Shown in pieces: positions 43,543 through 55,774 of a stretch of 64,000 nt of DNA. Numbering within the stretch: position 1 is the stretch's first letter; each line of letters starts with the position of its first letter. Both the position numbers and the translations under genes were made by a program. The notes below the pieces were generated by a model, which worked only from the letters and a program-made list of their open reading frames with translations, was not told where the DNA came from and searched no databases. The DNA is taken from assembly GCA_028583685.1 (NCBI GenBank), contig JAMXIF010000058.1:14349819-14413818 (forward strand). Reading direction: 5' to 3'. This DNA comes from Petaurus breviceps papuanus. Its lineage: Eukaryota > Chordata > Mammalia > Diprotodontia > Petauridae.

Positions 43543-43704
43543 TCAGAAGTGTCAAACCACCACCTGTGGCCTATAACAAGTCTCCACCTCTCCACCCCCA
43601 CCATGCATTGAACCAGATTAAAATGTAATTGGGAATGCTTAACAACATAAATAAAATACAATGAAACACATATAATATTAATATGTGGTTTTCTAAATCA
43701 ATGT
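43543..43704 (-). mobile_element. hAT-like non-autonomous element, copy 3 (truncated by L1)
   Basis: The plus strand begins CAGAAGTGTCAAACC (the 3' terminal repeat) and later reads 'gattaaaatgtaattgggaa' and 'tgtggttttctaaatcaatg', the inverse of copies 1 and 2. The L1 that follows begins where the hAT-like sequence stops. Confidence 0.7.
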
Positions 43705-44540
43705 ATGATGATTAGAGTACTGCAAATTAAAACAACTCTGAGGTACCACCTTACACTTATCAGGTTGGCCAATATGACAAAAATTGAAAATGATAAATGT
43801 TGGAGGGGATGTGGGAAAATTGGGACTCTAATGCACTGTTGGCAGAGTCATGAACTGATCCAACCATTCTGGGGAACCATTTGGAACTATGCCCAAAGGG
43901 CTATAAAACTGTGCATTTTGATCCAGCAAAAAGAGATAAAAAAGGGGAAAATACCTATTTGTACAAAAATGTAGCAACTCTTTTTGTGGTGGCTAAGAAT
44001 TGGAAATTGGATGCCTATAAGTTGGGAAGTGCTAAACAGGTTATGGTATATGATCAGAATGGAATATTATTGTGTTATAAGAAATGATAAGCAGAAGGAT
44101 TTCAGAAAAACCTGGAAAGGCTTACATGAACTGATGCAGAGTGTAGTGGGCAGAAGCAGAAAGCATCATACACAGTAACAGCAATATTGTATGATGAACA
44201 ATTGTGAATGACTTAGCTATTTTCAGCAATACAATGATCTAAGACAATCCCAAAGGACTCATAATGAAACATGATCTCTGCCTTCAGAGAAAGCACTGAT
44301 ATTGTCTGAATACAAACTGTAGCACGTTATTTCCCTTCCTTCCTTCCTTCCTTCCTTCCTTCCTTCCTTCCTTCCTTCCTGAGTCTTCTAGCATAAAATG
44401 GCTAATATGGAAATGCTTTATATGATTGCACATGTCTAACCTATATTAGATTGCTTATCATTTCAGGGAGGGGTGAAGGGAGGAAGGGATGGAGGAATAG
44501 AATTTAGATTACAAAACTTCAAAAAATAACAAATGTTTGG
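43705..44540 (+). mobile_element. L1 3' end with ORF2 C-terminus
   Basis: Plus-strand frames contain [35 protein letters not shown] and AIKLCILI, the conserved end of L1 ORF2, with frame changes. The 3' UTR carries a (TTCC)n expansion and ends in an A-rich stretch at about 44520-44540. Confidence 0.92.
44332..44380. repeat. (TTCC)n microsatellite inside an L1 3' UTR
   Basis: About twelve TTCC units. Confidence 0.95.
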
Positions 44541-47500
44541 TTTTTTTTTTTGAGAAAAATTCATTGTTTTTTGCTTTTTGGAGGGAGAAGACAGGGCAAT
44601 CAGGAGGTCCCACAGAAAAAAACTGTGGAAAAAAGCTCCCATACACTGAGTTTTCAAATATTTTGTTGCTTTAGGACATGCTTGTATAATAGCATGGCTG
44701 TTGCCAGAATGTTGTGATGTCCAGTTTGAAAGGATAGAGTAGCTTTGCCCTAGGAGCTGGACAAGGATATAGCTGCCCATAGTTTTCAGGTCTTTTTATA
44801 AGTATAAAAAATGCTTGTGTTAGGCATTTTGGGAGAATCTAACCCCAGGGTGCACCTAAAAAAGTTTAACTTATGAACTTATGGATTATAGATGGAAGAA
44901 TTAGTGCTGTGATTCAGTGCAGAAAGTCATGGAATGTATATTCTCTGTGTTTGTAAGATTAAGTGTTTGCAAGGAATTGTCAAGTTAGGAATCCCTTTTT
45001 GTGTAAAGGAATCAGTGTGTGTTTGGGTTGGAGTTTTATAGCTGTACAGCTACGGTCAGATTAAGTGTGAATAAAACGGTCGGGACAGGGAACTGTATTG
45101 TACCTGCAAAAAAGTAGCTGGGTCAGATTCTGTAAAGGGCAGTTACTTCTTACATGGTGGTTAGGTTCTAAAATAAGGTAAAAATAGTGCACAGTAAAAG
45201 TTATTCTAGAAAATTCTTCAACTTGCTCATAAAGTACAATGCAGTATCTGTAAATAGTTGTAGCTAAAAGGGGTTCTAATTTTTTAAAAGAAGACATTTG
45301 TAACTATCATAGTACAGCAGGATCTGAGATGGTGGCTATGGGAACAATTGAAGGTAAATTTAATTTTCACAATACCCATCCAAACCCACCACAATACCCA
45401 GCTAAATGATGAGGAGAGAGGTAAGAAGCAAGGCTTCTATGCAAACAGAAGAAAATAACAACAGGTAAACACTTAACTGGCAGAAAAAATTTATCATTAA
45501 GGAAAAAAGTGCCTTTGAAAGAACTTTACATAAAGTGCGATTGTATTAGGGAATGATCATATCACCAAATAACCATTTCTTCTTTCAGTGGGAGGCAAGC
45601 GAGGTCAAAAGGGAGTCATCTGGAACATTAGCAGACTTGCTTTGTGTCCATTTGACAGGAAAGACCAACTAAGGGTATTCCTCTTGTAAGCTGTACCAGT
45701 CTTAGAATGGATAGATTATGGGTATGATGAAGAGGAAAAAGTGGGGTGTGTTGAAGCCAGATCAAACTGACTCTGGAACCAATTGTTAAATTTTTCAGTG
45801 AGAGCATTTACACCTAGGAAATCAGCAAAGGCTGCAACATAGGGCTTGATTTATTATTTTGTTCAAGTGTTAACACTGCAGATTAAACTTCTTTGGAGAG
45901 ATGGTTGTTAAATATTTACCAGCACATCCCTGTTCTGGACCCTCATTGAATGTCTTGAGATGGGAACTTAGATTAACTTTGAGAACAGTGCATTCCTGTC
46001 TTTTCCCCTTAGACTCACTGTTGCAAACTACTTTTTGAGGGGAATGGTGAGCAGACTTGCTTGTACTACTTCCTTTATATTTCCCTTTCTTACTAAGTAG
46101 TTCAATTGAATTTACATAAATGAAAGGGAATTGGGGGTGGTAGGAACAAGCAGACTCAGGTCATGTCCTGTGTTAAGTGATTATAAATGATGTAAGTCCA
46201 TAAAAGCTACAGACTTGGTGCTACCAAGGTAACTCCACCACCTGTGAAGGATATCTTTATGGTAAAATGGCAGCTTCGACCTAGGCAAAGTGTGTGTGTG
46301 TGTGTGTGGGGGGGGTCAGTGTCTGTGTGTCTGTGTTTGTCATGTAATGGAATAGGAAAATTCAGAGAAAGTTCTATGGGTGCTGGTTGAGTCTTTACCC
46401 CAAATTTCTACTTAGCCCTTGCCCCTCATTTTACACCCTGGTCATCCTCATGTCTTCATAGCATTCAAAGAAGAAACTGGGAGGGCATAAGTATTACCAA
46501 AGATGCATAAAGCAATGGCCCTGAGTGACTTCTGAAATAAGATGGTGGTAAGAATGAGGGTGGTGTTGAGATTGAGGATTTTAGGTGCCAGAAGCTTCAT
46601 GAAATCTCTTGTGACCAAATGCATATATATATATATAATATATATTTATACACACACATATATATATATATATATGCCTTTGCATATACATATGCATATA
46701 CACATGTTGGCAGACTATTTGCTGATTATAGTTCTGATTATAGTTAGAAATGGCTAACATTTTATGAAATTCAATTTTCTGAGGGAATTATTCAGGGGAA
46801 ATGATTGAAGTCCAAGTAAAGTTTTTTTTTTTCTGGCGGGTTGAACCTGGATTGGAAAAGTGTTTATCAGTGAAAACAAAAGGGCGAAGTTTTTCAAGTC
46901 TTCATTAAACAGGAGAGTATAACCCAAACATCAAAAACCATAGACTTATTTAGAGGGTGTATAAAGTGTGGAAGAATTCCAGTTCACCCCAAATCTCAAG
47001 AAGAAGTTAGAGAAACAACAAGGAAGACAGTTATGGCTTCTAGGGGAATGCAACTAGAAATGCAGCAATATGACAAAGGTGGGGGTAGATTCCATTCTTC
47101 ATTATACATCTTTCTCTTTTCCCTTCTTGCCTCCCCCAACATCACCTTCTCGGTGATATATTCTGGAAAAATATCAGAGGTTACCCTCCATGGCAAAGAG
47201 AGATGAAGTGATGAGGAGACAGGACCTCTTTGTTCTACCTTCTTTTCAATGATGCCTTAAAATTTGACCTTTGATATAAAGAGTTAAAGGTTGTATAAAA
47301 TGAGAACAGAGTTGGAATTTTCTTTTGTTCTTCCAGCAGTGGTTGGGAAGCACACCCATTAAGGCCCAGGCTTCCAGCCTCTGTTTCATCTCTCTGTTTT
47401 TGTTTCTGTCTCTGTCTTTGTGCTTCCTCGTTTCCTTTTCCTTTATGGGGTAGCTACCTTTAGGATCAAGGATTGACTAGATTCTCCCTCCTACTCCCAT

Positions 47501-48149
47501 CCTTCTGTTGCCTTTTAAGATGGTTGTTTTTCATGGGAGCTCTTATTCTGATCTGTCTTTGAAGGCTGATATGATCTTTCAGCAGACTGTGGCCTTGGGG
47601 CTGAGGGCTTCCAAGTGAACCCCCCTCCCCAAGTTTCAGGAATGGCTTAGTAGGATTCTGGAAAAAAGTATGATCTTCTGTCTCCTTTCTGTATAGTTGG
47701 CATAGGAATGCACTTGTTAGAGCTTTTGTATTAGGGCTAAAATTCCTCATGCAAAGAAATCATTTGATGAAGTGCTTATTTCTTTGTGAGCTAAGACTTT
47801 CCCAAAGTAATCAAAATATATTTTAGTCCTGTGGGCTTGGTAAATATAAACACTCTATTTAAAAGGAGAAATCTGTTTGTAGGTTCCATCTGCCAAAATG
47901 TGCTATTGCCAAATCCAGAAGATTTCTTTATAGATTAAACTATTAATTCTGTAGGATCTTGGTAATAAGTCCAAATAAAATGCTTAATAGTTAGTAGAAT
48001 TCTAGGGTTGATTAGGCCTTGTGATGCCATCTTATCTAAGTGCAAGCTTCTGGATTTGAGCTGTAGTCTTCCTGGCTCCAGTTATAGTGCTTTGTCCTCT
48101 GAAATACAGTGACCAGGCTGTTAAGAAATGGTTAATTTCTTCAAACAAT
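44541..48149. other. 3.6 kb of largely unclassified sequence
   Basis: No gene or RNA recognised. A short WSINE-like scrap may lie at 44575-44605. 45918-45933 ends ACCAGCACATCCCTG, which resembles a hAT terminal repeat, but no partner was found. Low-complexity tracts: (GT)n 46289-46315 and (TA)n 46621-46680. Confidence 0.45.
46621..46700. repeat. (TA)n / CATA microsatellite
   Basis: 'atatatatatatataatata' followed by 'acacacacatatatatatat' and 'gcatatacatatgcatatac'. Confidence 0.9.
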
Positions 48150-49075
48150 CAACAAGCACTTATTAAACACCATAGTAAGGGCCAAATACTGTTCTAAGTG
48201 CTGCAGATGTAAAGAAAGAGGAAAAATAGTCCCTGCTCTTGAGGAGTTTATGAGGCAACACATGCATAAATGTAGACTATATACCAAATAGATAGAAGGC
48301 AACCTTAGAAGCTAAGGCACTAGTACCTTGCGGAGGGTGGACTTGGAAAGAGTTCCTTCAAAAGTTGGCATTGAATTCAGCCTTGAAGGAAATAAGGGAC
48401 TCTAAGAAGTAGAGATGAAGAAGGAGAACTTCCCAAGTATAGGAGACAGTCAGTGCAAAAGGCATGGAGATAAGAGATAAAACATTGTTTGTGAACGGCA
48501 AGTATGTCAATATGGCTGGACTATATAGTTTGAAGAATAAAGAAAAGATTGGAAGGGCAAGGAAAGATTATGAAGAGCTTTAAATGTTGAAAAAAGTGTT
48601 TATGTTTGATCTTGGATGTAATAGGAAGCTATGTTTATTTGAAAAGACATGGTAAGACTTGTAGTTAGGAAAATCATTTTGACTATTATATAGAGGTTGG
48701 TATGAAATGGGGAGAGACTTGAGGTAGAAGACCAGTTGGGAAGTTGTTAGAATAGTCTAGGCAATAGACAATGATATCCTAACTAAGGTGGTGTGTTAGT
48801 GTAGAGAAGGGGATGTGAATGAGGGATGTTCTGGAGGAAAAGAAGCCAGCCACATGCAGGAACTGATTGTGAAGTGAGTGAGAGTGAGAAGTTGAGGATG
48901 ACCCCATGATTCAGACCCAAGTGACTGGAAGGATTATACTCTTGATAAGAATAGAGAAATTTTGAAAAGGGCTGTGTTTTGATGAATGATAATTCTGTTT
49001 TGGACATTTTGAGTTTGAGGTGCCTATTAGAAATAGTCCATTGAAATACCCGGGGTTGGGAGATGAAGTATTTTG
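48150..49075 (-). mobile_element. L2 LINE, 3' half
   Basis: Inverted L2 from its 3' terminus ('aacaagcacttattaaacac') through 'agccttgaaggaaataaggg', 'tcaatatggctggactatat' and 'agttgaggatgaccccatga' to 'tgcctattagaaatagtcca'. The plus strand thus opposes the L2 C-terminal coding region. Old, without an open frame. Confidence 0.85.
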
Positions 49076-49082
49076 TCTGAGG

Positions 49083-49392
49083 AGCAGCAATGTCTGTGTC
49101 ACTGGATCTTAGAGTGCATGTGGGGTGAGGTTTAAGAAGACTAGAAAAGTAGGAAGTGGCCAGGTTATAAAGGGCTTTGAAAATCAGGGGATTTTATATT
49201 CAATCCTGGTGGTGATAGAGAGCCTCTCTGGAAGTGATAGGGAACCACTAGAGTTTATTGAATAGAGGAGTGATGTGGTCAGACAAGGTTAATCTGATGG
49301 CTAAATGGAAGGTGGTCTGGAGTGGAGAGAGATGAGGCAGGGAGATAAACCAGAGGACTATTGCAATAGTCCAGGCACAAGTTAATAAAAAA
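49083..49392 (-). mobile_element. second L2 LINE fragment
   Basis: 'cactggatcttagagtgcat', 'ccaggttataaagggctttg', 'gagtgatgtggtcagacaag' and 'ggactattgcaatagtccag' repeat part of the L2 region already present at 48500-48780, so this is a separate copy. Confidence 0.85.
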
Positions 49393-49552
49393 CTCCTGTA
49401 AGACTCTTCAGGCTAGAAACATAGCCAAGACCATCTGGAGAAAGTGAGAAGGTGGTCCTTAGTGGTAGTGAGTAATGTGAAATGGGACAAGGGTTTGATG
49501 GACCATGAACCAGCAGAGGATTGAGTTTGCTACAATGAAGGCTCTTTCTGGG

Positions 49553-50412
<860 letters not shown>

Positions 50413-51169
50413 GCTCTTTCTGACAAAGTTGGGTTGCTTTCAAACCAGTCCCAGGGGTAAAAACTTGAATTAAGAAAGAGCCTAGGGTGGGCCAGGATCT
50501 TGAGGGATAATGGATGAGGCTGTCTCAGGTTTGGAGCAATCTTCTCACTTTCCTGGGGCAGAGAAGGTTAGAGGATTGTGAGATAAGGTTTCTGTTGGGT
50601 GTATAGGACTCCCTTTCAGGCATTCCTGAATAAGGTAGGGGCCAAGAGTGAAATATCCTATGGTCTGTTCTGCCACTGAATTGCCTTATAGTCTGTGTAC
50701 TATTACTTTACTTTTTTGGTATCTCACTATGTACCTCTGAAAATTATGTATCCTAGAATCCCTTCCTCAAAATGGCTGTGGGGATGAAAGAGTTCACAAT
50801 ATCTTTGAGCTTTTTATTCCCTGACTATGGGGAATATGCCCCTCTGTCTCTTGAGGGCAGAGACAGTGTGATTTTTCATTGTTATATCCCTAGTACACAT
50901 AATAGACTCTTGCTATATGTTTGTTGAACTGAATTAAATAAGATAATAATGCTAGCTCAGTATAGTGTAGAGGTTTGGCTAGGTTTCCTCTTCTTCCCTG
51001 CTAGTAAACCAGTGAAGAAACTGGAAATTTATGATCCTTTCTCTGGCAGCCCAGGGACATTGGCTGGGATAGTGGGGGAAAAGGGACACCAGAAAAAGGA
51101 TCTGAGAGCCCTCCTGTGGCTAGCCAACGTGAGAATTATTTTCTTTTTTTTTTTTCTTTGCTTCTTTAG
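50413..51169. other. unclassified sequence with an L2 tail
   Basis: A plus-strand L2 3' end lies at 50845-50940 ('gagggcagagacagtgtgat', 'ctagtacacataatagactc'). Otherwise no recognised feature. Confidence 0.5.
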
Positions 51170-51270
51170 GGTTGCTGTTGAATTCTCCCTTCTGCTGCCT
51201 CAGGCACTGGCCATGGTGCTGAATGCTGATGATGTGCGGAAAGCAGGGTGTGTGCAGCCCTCTGCGGCAG
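51170..51270 (+). CDS. candidate 101-bp internal exon (unrecognised)
   Basis: A long T/C tract ending CTTTGCTTCTTTAG precedes 51170 and GCGGCAG|GTGATT follows 51270, giving a strong acceptor and a fair donor. One frame is open across the whole interval: VAVEFSLLLPQALAMVLNAD then DVRKAGCVQPSAA. It includes an ATG in a near-ideal context (GCCATGG). Composition is GC-richer than the flanks. I do not recognise the protein, and other exons of such a gene are not evident nearby. Confidence 0.25.
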
Positions 51271-51560
51271 GTGATTTTTGCTGGTGCAGCAGCTAGTGGG
51301 AGGCCTTTAGGCTGGAGGCAGCCTATTCCCGTGGCCAGGTGGTGAGGGGTTTGAAAGGGAAGTGGTGGCTGGGGATGGTGATGTAGGGGTTAGCTAGACC
51401 ATTCTAGAGGCTTAGAGAAACCCTTTGTTGCAGTGCACGAGGATGTCAGGAGGACTTTATCAGGGATGCCACATGGAAAATTTTGGTGCTTAGGTGGCTT
51501 CAGCCCTTTCTTCCCTTCACTCTCCAACTTGGTTGAATATCCTATTCTCATAAGTCTAGT
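51271..51560. other. unclassified unique sequence
   Basis: Nothing recognised. Confidence 0.3.
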
Positions 51561-51737
51561 CTCTTTCCTGTTTCCTTTGACACATGCCATATTTATCCCC
51601 ACCCTCAGGCTTTTTATCAAGCTGTTCCCCTTACCTGAAGAACCCTTCTCCTTTTGATTTTCCAAACCCCAAACATCTTTTAGAGCTGGGTTCAATTTCC
51701 CCTCCTTCATGAATCCTTTCCTATATTCCATCTCACA
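51561..51737 (+). mobile_element. L2 LINE fragment
   Basis: 'ttgacacatgccatatttat', 'caagctgttccccttacctg', 'agaacccttctccttttgat' and 'tccttcatgaatcctttcct'. Confidence 0.7.
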
Positions 51738-51744
51738 TCATGGT

Positions 51745-52095
51745 GCAATGGAAAGAAAATTAGATTTGGGAATCAGGAAATCTGGGTTCTATCTTTGAAT
51801 AACATCTGTGTGATGTTGGACAAGGCTTTTTCCCTCCATGGACTTCAGGGGGTCATATATTTCATGACCTGAGGTCACTTACCTCAACTCCTTCAGCTCA
51901 ACTGAGGTCACACACATTGATAGTAAGAGGAAAACCTGGGATTTGAACTCAAGTCCCTTGGCAGTTCTTTGACCTGGATAGGCTCCAGTGCTATACCTTT
52001 TCTACTTTATTACATTTCCTTATCTGTTGAATGATGGGATTGGGCTAGCTTACCTCTAGAATACCTTCCAGCTCTACAACCTCTGTTACTGTGTT
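51745..52095 (+). mobile_element. SINE with CTCTA-type tail interrupted by an inverted MIR
   Basis: The head and body run 51745-51850 ('ggtgcaatggaaagaaaatt', 'gaatcaggaaatctgggttc'). An inverted MIR segment lies at about 51855-52000 ('gatttgaactcaagtccctt'). The tail resumes at 52010 ('gatgggattgggctagctta', 'ccttccagctctacaacctc'). Confidence 0.65.
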
Positions 52096-52334
52096 ATTCT
52101 TTTCTCTGAGTTGATAATGGCCTTCATCATGAATCTAGCCTATAATAATATGCTGCTTTGTTTTACAACCATTTCAACAATATTTCATTACAACTACTCA
52201 GTTAACTCTTAATGGGAAGATACTATTTTAAACTTCTAATACCATGCCAGGTACACAGTAGGTACTCATTAAATATCCACTGGCTTGCTTTGAGTGAGGG
52301 TGCTTCTGAGTTTGAATTTTTTAAATTACTATAG

Positions 52335-52510
52335 TACAGTGGGAAAAAATACTGGATTTGGAACCAGAAGGTCTGAATTTGAATCTCTACTCTGCAACTT
52401 ACCAACTGTGTATTCGTGGCTAAATCATTTGTTTTTTTGGGGCTTCTGTTTCCTCATCTTCAAGATGAAGGGTTTGAATGAAATGATCTTAATATTATAA
52501 TTCTATTAAC
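52335..52510 (+). mobile_element. tRNA-headed SINE
   Basis: 'agtacagtgggaaaaaatac', 'gaaccagaaggtctgaattt', 'ctgtttcctcatcttcaaga'. Confidence 0.75.
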
Positions 52511-53265
52511 CTGTATTTTCTTCTTAATGGAAGCACTGTTGACCAGACATGCCAACCCTTGGACTACTTAGAGTGTAATATTTTTGGCCATGTTAGAGTG
52601 ACTGTTCTTAAATTGGTCAAATAGCATTGGAATAGGGAAAACGTGTTTAAATTGGGTATAAGTATTATAGAGGCATGGTGAAGGAAATGAGGCTAGAGGT
52701 CAGAAATCAAAGAAACAATGTTTCAGTGAGGTTGGGGTCATCTCATTATTTTCAGAAGTGCCCCATAAAATTCAGAATTATCTACACTGCTGAGAAGCAC
52801 AAACTGCTTGTAGTATAAAATGGAGACCTGCCAGAGGATAGAACTTTTGTGGATGCATGGAACGGGTGCTTGTGGTGTTGGCATTTGGCCATGTCCTCCT
52901 CAGAAGACGTTACCTCACTGTCCCAGTTCTTTGACCTGGATAGTTAAGCATAGTCAGTAAGTGCTGTCCTTTGGAGAAATCTAGCTTCATTGTTTCCTGT
53001 GGGTAGGGAGGATAGAGAAGGGGCTTCAAGACCAAGCATGAATCCCTTGGGGTCAATTTCCAGGTGAGGGTCCCAAATTCATGCTGTGAATGCTCTTTTT
53101 CAACTATCTCTCCCAGGGTCTCACAAGTGCTGGTATAATTCACTAAACAGTGAACTTTTTTTCATGGCTCCTGGAGGAACTTGCAGGTGTTTGATGTTTG
53201 TGGGGATAAAGAAGAAAAAAATGCATCACACTCTCCAACATGGCAGGGCCAAATATTAATCATCT
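52511..53265. other. unclassified unique sequence
   Basis: No recognised repeat, RNA or gene. Confidence 0.35.
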
Positions 53266-53269
53266 GTCA

Positions 53270-53730
53270 GCCAGAAATCTCAGAGAGCAGAAGGAAAGCC
53301 TGAACGAATGAGCAAGAGACTGAGAGATAGCACTCAAGGAGATAGAAAGGATGGGCTGGGGGAGGAAAGGGGAAGGAGGAGGAGGTGGCACAATGAAATA
53401 GAGTGGAAGGGAGTGTAAAAATAAAATACAAGGCAAGCTGGGGAAAAAAGGGGAAGGAAATTAAAGTGAATGAGGAAAAGAGCAGGAGAGAAAGACAAAA
53501 TGAACTAATGGATATAAAAATGCTTTGAATACTATAAGCACAATACAAATGTTAGCTACCATTATTAGTAGTATTAAAAGGAGGCAGACAAGCAGGAGAG
53601 CAAAAAGACTGAAATATGGAGAAGGAAGAAGGAATAAGAAGAAGCAAAAGGACATGAGGGGAGGCAGGCAGAGTCATATATGCACATGAACCAAGAGAAA
53701 CAGACAAAGAAGAAATGAATATTCCAGGAC
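53270..53730 (+). other. purine-rich strand tract
   Basis: About 460 bases with strong A/G bias on the plus strand ('gggggaggaaaggggaagga', 'gaaggaagaaggaataagaa'), broken by a short MIR-type tail at 53519-53585 ('tgctttgaatactataagca'). The minus-strand open frames here are low-complexity artefacts. Confidence 0.7.
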
Positions 53731-53864
53731 CATAAGAAACTGGGGACTGGAGGCATTGTGGCATCAACAGAAGGCAGAGAATATAAAACAAAAGACAACT
53801 TAAGCCATTTTCTGGTCTGGGAAGTCACCCACAGCAGCACAATGTGCCGGGAAATGATGTCTGC

Positions 53865-54045
53865 CTGTGATCATTGTTTACTTAGAAAGCTGGCTGACAT
53901 GAGATGAAATTAACACAATAGGATGGAAAATTGCTAATAAAACAAAAATCCCTGCCGTTAGATTTTCATAGCCTAATTATTCAGCTCACTCACTAATGGC
54001 ACGAGATATTACCATGCAAATGTGCAGCCTGCACATGTTGGAGGA
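53865..54045. promoter_or_regulatory. possible conserved non-coding element with POU and homeodomain words
   Basis: Non-repeat sequence with TAATTA (53974-53979) and a perfect octamer ATGCAAAT (54014-54021) within 50 bases, plus CTAATAAAAC and TGCACATG. The clustering suggests an enhancer-like element. Inference from motif density alone. Confidence 0.35.
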
Positions 54046-54589
54046 AAGGGGATCAGGGACACTTCCATTCTTTTCAAAGGATACCTTTTCCAGTCTGAAG
54101 TAGCATTGAGGCCAAGGAGTGGGCATCTAGAGAGGACAGTTGGTCACATACTTCATGGATCTTGAGTTAGAATTAGAGTCCTGGGAAGTATTATTCAATC
54201 CTAATTAAAACTGCCATTTTTGGTCACAATATGTATGCCCTTTTGGAGATAACATTTGACCTACGGGCAAATCATGATAAACTCAAGGCATTCAAATAAA
54301 TGCACTTCAGAATCATGGGATTCTGGGGTCTGTTCAGCCTTTTGCTTAATAGCCCTCAGCACTTATAGGAGAATACAGTTTATATTATATTTACTTGTTG
54401 CTATGTTATTTTGTAAATGCATCTTTAAATCACTGTTTACATGTGTGTGTTCTATTTCCTCATGACAAACTCTTAAGTTTCTTGAAGGTGGATATGAGGT
54501 CTTCATTTTCTTAGTGTCTCTATAGCATCTAGTATAGGGCTATTTGTTCAGTGCACAAGTGACTTTATTTTTTGAAGATGGCTCCTCAC
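54046..54589. other. unclassified unique sequence
   Basis: No recognised repeat or gene. An L2-like word ('aactcttaagtttcttgaag') appears near 54468-54490. Confidence 0.35.
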
Positions 54590-54850
54590 AGAGGATAATA
54601 AAATTTAGAAGTTGAAGGGATCTTGGAAATCATCTAGTCCAAATTTCTTTATTTTTCAGATGAGGAACTTGGGTACAGAGGCTGTGACTTGCACAGCATC
54701 ACACAGGTAGTACGTAACTTTGAGAGAAATTTTTCCACTATCCCACACTATCCTCATGGAGGGCAGAAGCACTGCATTTCAGAATAAAATGAAATAATAC
54801 TTGTAAATCACTTAGCACAGTTCCTAGCACATAATAAGTGATTAATAAAT
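54590..54850. mobile_element. MIR-type SINE pieces on both strands
   Basis: 54600-54715 is an inverted MIR with L3-like tail ('gaagttgaagggatcttgga', 'tcagatgaggaacttgggta'). 54775-54850 is a plus-strand MIR/L2-type tail ('gcacataataagtgattaat'). Confidence 0.75.
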
Positions 54851-54863
54851 GCTTATATCTACT

Positions 54864-54990
54864 TTCCTCCTTCCTTCCTTCCTTCCTTCCTTCCTTCCTT
54901 CCTTCCTTCCTTCCTTCCTTCCTTTCTTCCTTTCTTCCTTCCTTCCTTCCTTCCTTCTTCCCTCCCTCACAACCTTCCTGCCTTTCTACC
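54864..54990. repeat. (TTCC)n microsatellite
   Basis: About 100 bases of near-perfect TTCC with a few TTTCTTCC interruptions and a degenerate end. It follows directly on a MIR tail. Confidence 0.95.
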
Positions 54991-55034
54991 TTCCTTCTAA
55001 AAGACCAAATGCATCTTTCACATTCCCTAGGATA

Positions 55035-55340
55035 TTAACCAGTCAACTAACAAGCATTTATTTAATGCCTACTATATGTGATGATTAGTGTAATGATGAG
55101 ACTAGAAAGGTCAGCTGGGTCCAGGCTATTAAGGACTTCAGATACCAATAAAAAGTGTTTGTATTTGATTGTTAGAGTCAATGGGAGGTACTGGAGTTAA
55201 CTGAGTAGGTAATGGCATGGTCTAAAGAGTGCTTTTGAAAGGTCACTTTAGTAGCTGTGTATATATTGGGTTTGAGAGAGGAGAGACTTGAGGGAAGAAC
55301 TGAATTGCAGTCTGTATTTTAACTGGGCTATCCTAGTATA
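55035..55340 (-). mobile_element. L2 LINE fragment
   Basis: 'aacaagcatttatttaatgc', 'gtcaatgggaggtactggag', 'taatggcatggtctaaagag', 'agtctgtattttaactgggc': inverted L2 with an internal gap. Confidence 0.75.
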
Positions 55341-55351
55341 TATGTGGCATG

Positions 55352-55391
55352 GTGTCTGTATGTGTGTGTGTGTGTGTGTGTGTTTGTGTGT
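55352..55391. repeat. (GT)n microsatellite
   Basis: 'gtctgtatgtgtgtgtgtgt' and onward, with one GTTT interruption. Confidence 0.95.
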
Positions 55392-55394
55392 AGA

Positions 55395-55625
55395 GTGCTT
55401 AATAATAGCTATTATTCCTATGGAGTTTTAAAATATATAAATCACTTTATCCCTTACCTACATGATTTCATTTGATCTTCACACCATCCAATACAAGGTA
55501 GATGCTACAGATGGGAACATTGAGGCTCACACAGAGGTTAAACAACTTGTTCAGGGTCCCATAGCAAGTGTCAGGGCCAGGATTTGAACCCAGTTCTTTC
55601 CAGATTCTTCCACTTCATCTCTATG
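55395..55625 (-). mobile_element. MIR-type SINE, minus strand
   Basis: 'tcatttgatcttcacaccat', 'gggaacattgaggctcacac', 'aacaacttgttcagggtccc', 'ggatttgaacccagttcttt'. Confidence 0.85.
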
Positions 55626-55764
55626 ACAGCATACTACCTTTCCATGCATTCTTGACCTGTGATGTTGAGGAATAGAACTTTATAGTTTCTCACAAATTAC
55701 ATGACTAGTTTGTCAACATTATACTTTTGTGGTTACAAATGCAAAAGGGTGAATACCTTGTCGA

Positions 55765-55774
55765 NNNNNNNNNN
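55765..55774. other. assembly gap (10 N)
   Basis: Ten N bases. The true gap length is probably unknown. Confidence 1.

Noticed and set aside
45895-45933. ACCAGCACATCCCTG as a hAT terminal repeat
   Set aside because: I could not find the matching inverted end within several kb, so no element can be drawn.
53267-53840. Overlapping hydrophobic minus-strand frames
   Set aside because: They arise from the purine-rich plus strand (pyrimidine-rich complement gives Leu/Ser/Phe), not from a membrane protein gene.
54838-55088. Repetitive SFLPSFLP frames
   Set aside because: Direct translations of the (TTCC)n microsatellite; the same applies at 57417-57653.
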